From: an uncultured Eubacteriales bacterium
Lineage (GTDB): Bacteria > Bacillota > Clostridia > Oscillospirales > Oscillospiraceae
Assembly (NCBI GenBank): GCA_900543625.1
Contig: UQSF01000008.1
Span: forward strand, 40,783-104,782
DNA: 64,000 nt
Reading direction: 5' to 3'
Shown here: piece after piece, positions 60,503-64,000 of the stretch
Numbering within the stretch: position 1 is the first letter of the stretch
Layout of the letters: the number at the start of each line of letters is the position of its first letter
The notes under the pieces: model-generated
The model's database searches: none
What the model was told of the DNA's origin: nothing
What the model saw: the letters and a program-made list of their open reading frames with translations, nothing else
Made by a program: the position numbers and the translations under genes

Positions 60503-61045
60503 ATGTATGAAGAAGTACGCAGCGCAGCCCGCGCGGCTTTGCTCGAACTGCTGGATGCAGCCGCGCTCAAACCCGGGCAGCAGGTCGTGATCGGCTGCTC
60601 CTCGAGTGAGATCGTGGGGCAGAAGATCGGCAAGGGCTCTACGCCGGAGGCGGCAAAGGCCGTGGTTGACGAGATCCTGCCGATCCTGAACGAGCGCGGT
60701 CTCTATCTTGCGGCGCAGTGCTGCGAGCACCTCAACCGCGCCCTGATCATGGAGCGCGCAGCGGCTGAGAAATTCGGCTATGAGATCGTCTGCGTCCGAC
60801 CGCGCCCGAAGGCGGGCGGCTCGTTCGCAACGGCCGTCTATGAGGCGATGGATGACCCGGTCGCGGTCGAATTCGTAAAGGCTGACGCCGGGCTCGACAT
60901 TGGCAACACCATGATCGGCATGCACCTCAAGCACGTGGCAGTCCCGCTGCGCCTGTCGGTCAAGACGATCGGCGAGGCGGCGGTCAACGCGGCGCGCACC
61001 AGACCGAAGCTCATCGGCGGCAGCCGTGCGGAATATCCGGACTGA
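60503..61045 (+). CDS. ywlG: UPF0340/TIGR01440 family protein (YwlG-like)
   Basis: The 180-residue protein of the TIGR01440 family has QVVIGCSSSEIVGQKIGKGS, AQCCEHLNRALI, GGSFATAVYEAM and DIGNTMIGMHLKHVAVPL. The fold resembles glucosamine-6-phosphate-type alpha/beta proteins, but no activity is established. It is monocistronic, with its own promoter and terminator. Confidence 0.92.
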   Translation: MYEEVRSAARAALLELLDAAALKPGQQVVIGCSSSEIVGQKIGKGSTPEAAKAVVDEILPILNERGLYLAAQCCEHLNRALIMERAAAEKFGYEIVCVRPRPKAGGSFATAVYEAMDDPVAVEFVKADAGLDIGNTMIGMHLKHVAVPLRLSVKTIGEAAVNAARTRPKLIGGSRAEYPD

Positions 61046-61066
61046 TCACGCTTTGAGCCTGACATG

Positions 61067-61107
61067 AAAAAGAGCATCCCCCGAGATATTCGGGGGATGC
61101 TCTTTTT
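61067..61107. terminator. bidirectional terminator between ywlG and secG
   Basis: The 18-bp perfect stem starting AAAAAGAGCATCCCCCGA with a 5-nt loop has A/T tracts on both sides. Confidence 0.96.
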
Positions 61108-61123
61108 CGCTGTTTTGCTGTGA

Positions 61124-61375
61124 TTATGCGCCCTTGTGCATCAGCACAGTCAGCACCAGCGTCAGGACAACAAAGACGAGACCGAACCACTTGGTCGCCT
61201 TGGCGAGCTTGGCGTCGAGCGTCTTGGCTTTGCCCTTGGAAAGGAACGTTTCCGCACCGCCAGCAATGGCGCCGGACAGACCGGCGCTCTTGCCGGACTG
61301 CATCAGCACGATCACGGTCACGGCCAGACCGGACAGCAGCTGGATAATCGTCAGAATCAGTTCCAAAGTAGTCAT
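61124..61375 (-). CDS. secG: preprotein translocase subunit SecG
   Basis: The 83-residue product has two spans (LELILTIIQLLSGLAVTVIVLM and WFGLVFVVLTLVLTVLM) joined by a polar loop with QSGKSAGLSGAIAGGAETFL, the SecG signature. It is part of SecYEG in the membrane. The start MTTLEL at 61375 is preceded by AAAGGATG. An ATG three codons upstream overlaps that ribosome-binding site. Confidence 0.96.
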   Translation of the reverse strand: MTTLELILTIIQLLSGLAVTVIVLMQSGKSAGLSGAIAGGAETFLSKGKAKTLDAKLAKATKWFGLVFVVLTLVLTVLMHKGA

Positions 61376-61423
61376 GGTATTCATCCTTTCATGATAGGGG
61401 AAATCATCTATTATAACGGAGTT

Positions 61424-61452
61424 ACTATATCACAACATCTGGTGGATTGCAA
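61424..61452 (-). promoter_or_regulatory. promoter of secG
   Basis: On the minus strand TTGCAA (61452-61447) and TATAGT (61429-61424) are 17 bp apart. Confidence 0.85.
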
Positions 61453-61496
61453 GAGGAGTTTTCAGAAAAATAGTGTATATTGCATATTTGATGACT

Positions 61497-62183
61497 TTAG
61501 CCCTTGCTGGAGTCACGTTTTCTGAAAATATCAATCGGCTTTCCAGTTTCTGTTTTCCAAACGTACCATCCGCTGTTTCGGCTGCCGGTGGGAATCCAAG
61601 CCGCAGTTGATGGGGAACTGCATTCGACGTCTTCCATCAGAACATTGTTTTTGATAATAGCACCCTTCCGTGCTGCCGGAACCCAAGACGCATTGGTCGG
61701 ACAACAAATGCTGCCTTTAAGCACGGTAAAGAGGCCATCCTCAACTTTCATCTTTGCAGTGACACGCCCAAAGCCGGTTTTCTGCAAGTCCATGTAGTAG
61801 ACACCGTTTGGAATGAGCGCAATATCGGCTGTGAGTTTGCGATTTTCTGTAGCCGACGTAAATGCCTGTTCTTTGGTCTCATTTTTGGGATAAACCTGTC
61901 TGCCATCAAATGAGGAGAGAAGCTGGATCGCCATATCAATATCCAATGCAAAAAGCTCTGAATTTTGAAGGCGGCTCTTATCAAACAAGCTGTCTAACAG
62001 CGCTTCCTTAGCATCATAATCTTCTACCTCAATGGCAAAGCGTCTCTTTAAGCCGACGACATTGTTGTAGCCATTGCGTTCAAGTGAGTACATTCGCTGC
62101 TCAAAATTTTCCGACCCCGTTTTTCCAATCTTAATAAGGCCTGGGACAACCGTCTCCATAATGTAGATAATTCCTTTTGCCAC
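61497..62183 (-). CDS. GIY-YIG nuclease family protein with DUF4357-like C-terminus
   Basis: The 228-residue protein starts at GTG 62183. The N-terminus reads GIIYIMETVVPGLIKIGKTG, matching the two halves of the GIY-YIG (T5orf172-type) motif with a following Arg in NFEQRMYSLE. The C-terminal region (about 130-180), VEDGLFTVLKGSICCPTNASWVP, resembles DUF4357, often fused to such nucleases. It may cleave DNA as part of a defence or mobile function, but no partner gene is identifiable. AT-richer than the core genome. Confidence 0.75.
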   Translation of the reverse strand: MAKGIIYIMETVVPGLIKIGKTGSENFEQRMYSLERNGYNNVVGLKRRFAIEVEDYDAKEALLDSLFDKSRLQNSELFALDIDMAIQLLSSFDGRQVYPKNETKEQAFTSATENRKLTADIALIPNGVYYMDLQKTGFGRVTAKMKVEDGLFTVLKGSICCPTNASWVPAARKGAIIKNNVLMEDVECSSPSTAAWIPTGSRNSGWYVWKTETGKPIDIFRKRDSSKG

Positions 62184-62218
62184 CTTATATCACTCTCAAT
62201 TCCGTTGAAACTAAAAAT

Positions 62219-62326
62219 TTAATGCTCCTTCTCATTAGCTGCATATGTCAGCAGTGCCACAGTCTCGACATGGCTCGATACGTCCATTTTGATGTCAGAG
62301 CCTCCCGACGTTCGCGGAAACAAATC
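62219..62326 (-). pseudogene. remnant resembling the 3' end of a RumA/RlmD methyltransferase gene
   Basis: On the minus strand an open frame reads DLFPRTSGGSDIK then MDVSSHVETVALLT and stops at 62219. D(M/L)FPxT followed by HVExVxLL is the conserved C-terminal end of RumA/RlmD 23S rRNA uracil methyltransferases (DMFPHTGHLES in E. coli). The two motifs are separated by an unusual insertion, and no upstream catalytic domain exists. Confidence 0.5.
62246..62269. repeat. candidate attachment-site-like repeat, copy 1
   Basis: The 24-bp segment encodes VETVALLT on the minus strand. It matches 17 of 24 bases of the segment at 63933-63956, including GTCTC and CCAC cores. Confidence 0.4.
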
Positions 62327-62335
62327 CAGCAGTTT

Positions 62336-62416
62336 TCATCTGAACTTATCCACTTTTCGCCCCGTTCGCCTCAATCCATTCGTTAGCGGGAACATATCAA
62401 TCGCTTTCGAAAACCC
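62336..62416 (-). pseudogene. second rlmD-tail remnant
   Basis: On the minus strand a short open frame reads GFSKAIDMFPLTNGL before running into unrelated codons and a stop at 62336. DMFPxT is the RumA/RlmD end motif, cut off exactly where HVET would follow. It lies directly beside the first remnant. Confidence 0.4.
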
Positions 62417-62451
62417 GCATGAAATGGGATTTTTTCGGGATTAGCGAATTC

Positions 62452-62535
62452 CATTGCCTCAACCCTTGACGATTCCGCGAGTGCATGGGATTTCATCGCC
62501 TCAACCTTTGACAGCTCCGCAAGTGCATGGGATTT
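62452..62535. repeat. two tandem 42-bp repeats
   Basis: Units 62452-62493 and 62494-62535 differ at a few positions only. On the minus strand they read as two copies of a 14-residue unit KSHALAE(L/S)S(K/R)VEAM. They lie between the broken nuclease gene and the rlmD-tail remnants. They do not look like CRISPR (no spacers). Confidence 0.8.
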
Positions 62536-62548
62536 CACCGTCATAGCC

Positions 62549-63006
62549 CTAATATGCCTCTGCTGGGGTTGATGATCCATCTCTGACAATTTTGATTGTT
62601 CCATCATCAGAAATTTCTATTACAGAGACATCTTCAAGCAAATGCCCATGTGCTCGAACATAATGCTCAGCCAGTGTTTCCTGCTTGCCACAAAACACTG
62701 CTTTTTTCATACAAAGCAACTTCTTTGTCCCAGAAGGCAGAAATCCAAAGTAAAATACAGCCTCGTCCAAGCCCATCAACTTTGCGCTCGGAACATTCCC
62801 GGAATCAGTCCACGTATAACATTTGCATTCAGCCACGATAGACCTGTCAGCATTGGCAAGATCAAACTTGTGTTCCTTTGGCGGTCTGCCGATGGGGATT
62901 GCTGCTTCTTGCTCAAAATATGTATTATATTTTTTTTGAGAATCGTTTGCACAAATTCTTGGAACTTGCGTCCGACGTGCGGATTCTCAGAATTTAAATT
63001 TGCCAT
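62549..63006 (-). pseudogene. PD-(D/E)xK nuclease-like gene with a frameshift in a poly-A run
   Basis: The gene starts at ATG 63006 after a strong GAGGAG site (MANLNSENPHVGRKFQEF). At a run of eight A (plus-strand T8 at 62930-62937) the frame breaks and leads to a different, non-homologous-looking tail. A -1 shift or one extra A restores a coherent 152-residue product continuing KYNTYFEQEAAIPIG, then HKFDLANADRSIVAECKC. The D...ExK spacing fits a restriction-endonuclease-like active site. The C-terminal part continues to the stop at 62549. Either a true pseudogene, slippage-dependent expression or a homopolymer sequencing error. Confidence 0.65.
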
Positions 63007-63110
63007 CAGTGCTCCTCGTCCTGAGTGGACTATTACCAATCTACCGTTATACATGGCACAATCAAATCGTAGAACTTCTTTGACCATTCTGCATCAACGC
63101 CTACCCGGAT

Positions 63111-63476
63111 ATGTTCCTGAATCAGAATGGCGTGACTTTCACCAAGAAAGTGCTTGAGGACTTGGGCTATCCCGCCTTCGTTTTGTGTCTGCTGGATGCG
63201 AAAGCGAAGGTATTTGCGATCCGTTCCTGCAAGAGCAACGAACCGAAGGAATTCAAGTTCTCCAAGCCGAGAGGCGAACAGAAAGGCGTTGTTACGATCT
63301 CCGACAAGAATCTGCTTGACCCGCTTCGCGCTGTCACCGGCGAGGACTGGATTCCCGGCAAGCGTTACAGGGTGCGCGGGTTCTGTGTTGCCGATGCAAA
63401 AACCATGTGCTTTGACCTTAATGAGGGTGTTCAGGAGGACTTTCGCCCTGTTGCGCCGAGCAATGACGCAGAATAA
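63111..63476 (+). CDS. hypothetical protein, probably 5'-truncated
   Basis: The 121-residue frame contains VTFTKKVLEDLGYPAFVLCL, SDKNLLDPLRAVTGEDW and YRVRGFCVADAKTMCFDLNE. It looks like a real globular protein. The ATG at 63111 has no ribosome-binding site, and the frame stays open 27 bp further upstream (reading INAYPD before the ATG) to a TGA at 63081. The original start was therefore probably lost at a junction near 63084. I do not recognise the family. Its ACT-richer codons fit the surrounding accessory DNA. Confidence 0.5.
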   Translation: MFLNQNGVTFTKKVLEDLGYPAFVLCLLDAKAKVFAIRSCKSNEPKEFKFSKPRGEQKGVVTISDKNLLDPLRAVTGEDWIPGKRYRVRGFCVADAKTMCFDLNEGVQEDFRPVAPSNDAE

Positions 63477-63491
63477 TCCCTGATATTCAGA

Positions 63492-63558
63492 GAGAAAAGG
63501 GAGAGCCAAAGGGCAGCGGCAAGCCGCCTGAGCGAGAAAGCCACCTCTCCCTTTTCTC
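63492..63558. repeat. 14-bp inverted repeat with nested hairpin
   Basis: GAGAAAAGGGAGAG (63492-63505) and CTCTCCCTTTTCTC (63545-63558) are perfect reverse complements around a 39-nt spacer. The spacer holds GCGGC-AA-GCCGC. It occupies the 174-bp gap after the truncated ORF, where no gene is seen. It could be a terminator-like or element-end structure. Confidence 0.7.
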
Positions 63559-63650
63559 CCTCGCTGCGGCTATGGAAACCGTGGAAAACCGCAAGCGATT
63601 TTCACTACGCTCGATTTTAACTTGGCGTTTTTACTGCCCTCAAATTCGAT

Positions 63651-64000
63651 TTACTCTGAAATTAAGCCAAAATGCCGCAGCGCATCCTTGATCGCCTCGA
63701 CCTTCTCAGACGGGCAGGGATGATACTCATGTTTTCTCTGCTCCACCGCATTCGGTGCTTTGTGCATATCCAGTCCGACCATACGCTTGACCTCTGCAAT
63801 ATATGCCGTATGGACTTTGAAGCCGTACTTCTCCTGCACATACTCCTGAATACGCTTATAGGTCGGATGCTCCTTGACCTCGCCGGTTTCCACTTCCATT
63901 CTGACCTCAACCGTCAGTGGATTTGTTTCCCGTGACAAGAGGACCACCGTCTCAACGGTATTACCTTTTTCCCACAAAAGCCGCCTTACCTCTTGACCAT
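63651..64000 (-). CDS. C-terminal part of a RumA/RlmD-like RNA methyltransferase or tail cassette (partial)
   Basis: The frame is open to the right window edge, so the TTG at 63977 need not be its start. NTVETVVLLSRE is the conserved end of RumA-type methyltransferases. A roughly 90-residue extension follows (HPTYKRIQEYVQEKYGFKVH, YIAEVKRMVGLDMHKA, CPSEKVEAIKDALRHFG) that I associate with the extra C-terminal domain of clostridial RlmD proteins. The sequence just before (RRLLWEKGN) lacks the expected DMFPxT motif, suggesting a hybrid junction. Confidence 0.5.
   Translation of the reverse strand, partial: GQEVRRLLWEKGNTVETVVLLSRETNPLTVEVRMEVETGEVKEHPTYKRIQEYVQEKYGFKVHTAYIAEVKRMVGLDMHKAPNAVEQRKHEYHPCPSEKVEAIKDALRHFGLISE
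63933..63956. repeat. candidate attachment-site-like repeat, copy 2
   Basis: The 24-bp segment encodes VETVVLLS on the minus strand and matches 17 of 24 bases of 62246-62269. It lies inside the partial methyltransferase-tail ORF. Confidence 0.4.

Larger units (their letters stand above)
61460..64000. mobile_element. accessory island / repeated integration site (remnants)
   Basis: From just upstream of the secG promoter the sequence becomes AT-richer. It holds a GIY-YIG nuclease, a broken nuclease-like gene, a truncated ORF, tandem and inverted repeats, and at least three segments resembling the 3' end of a RumA/RlmD methyltransferase gene. That gene end is a known attachment site for integrative elements. 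No integrase or complete element lies in the window, and the right boundary lies beyond it. Confidence 0.5.

Noticed and set aside
62452..62535. CRISPR array
   Set aside because: The units are directly adjacent without spacers, and no cas genes are present.
62383..62607. A 74-residue minus-strand ORF spanning the tandem repeats
   Set aside because: It consists mostly of the two 42-bp repeats, overlaps the end of the nuclease-like gene and has no family match. It is treated as a repeat region rather than a gene.
63007..63087. Upstream in-frame start for the nuclease-like gene
   Set aside because: The ATG at 63006 has an excellent GAGGAG site 7 nt upstream. The longer start has none and gives a non-conserved N-terminus.
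1..64000. tRNA, rRNA or other classical RNA genes
   Set aside because: No cloverleaf or rRNA-like segment was recognised by eye. A tRNAscan/Rfam run would be needed to exclude them firmly.

Overview
The window is a chromosome segment of a GC-rich (about 60% by eye), spore-forming anaerobe of the Clostridia. A gut Oscillospiraceae/Ruminococcaceae relative is the best guess. The reasons are a complete spoIIIAA-AH operon, the asp23-nusB-xseAB-ispA-dxs-tlyA-nadK-argR-recN run typical of Firmicutes, MurT/GatD, a sufCBDSU operon, a sensory [FeFe]-hydrogenase and a 2-hydroxyacyl-CoA dehydratase-type operon. No rRNA, tRNA or CRISPR was seen.

Layout. 1-4.1 kb: the 3' end of a flavin/Fe-S oxidoreductase, a HypA-like metallochaperone, two 2-hydroxyacyl-CoA dehydratase-type subunits and a small membrane protein, closed by a terminator. 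4.2-8.8 kb: a MarR regulator with its own promoter and operator, a heterodimeric ABC exporter and a PPC-domain protein. 8.86-13.8 kb: sufCBDSU behind a strongly palindromic promoter. 13.9-16.8 kb: an H-cluster sensor protein and a PP2C phosphatase. 16.9-19.0 kb: murT-gatD. 19.0-28.7 kb: gluQ (minus strand), ybaK, uvrA, a small membrane protein, recD2, comF, mreB and a radical SAM gene. 28.7-33.4 kb: an AT-richer orphan gene, a lipase-like hydrolase, glpK and a DUF1015 gene. 33.5-38.1 kb: spoIIIAA-AH, the mother cell-forespore channel. 38.3-40.4 kb: a secreted CHAP/S-layer-homology protein between spoIIIA and asp23. 40.5-51.2 kb: asp23 through tyrS, covering transcription, DNA repair, isoprenoid, NADP and arginine-regulator functions. 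51.3-53.8 kb: a small DUF6110-type protein plus a P1B-type ATPase with an Arg-rich N-terminus under an operator-like palindrome, resembling the ferrosome (fez) loci. 53.8-61.4 kb: a second YbaK-type gene, rpe, recR, RNase J, an ArsC-like gene, a PatB/MalY aminotransferase, a DUF3048 lipoprotein, ywlG-like and secG.

From about 61.45 kb to the right edge the DNA is accessory in character. It has lower GC, a GIY-YIG nuclease, a nuclease-like gene broken at a poly-A run, tandem and inverted repeats, an apparently 5'-truncated ORF, and several remnants that look like the 3' end of a RumA/RlmD 23S rRNA methyltransferase. The last ORF on the right edge is another such tail. I read this as a repeated integration hot-spot.

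The most interesting candidates are the ferrosome-like locus at 51.3-53.8 kb, the HypA-containing dehydratase operon at the left edge, the rlmD-tail hot-spot with the frameshifted nuclease at the right edge, and the hydrogenase-sensor/phosphatase pair. All functional calls come from reading motifs by eye. No database search was possible.
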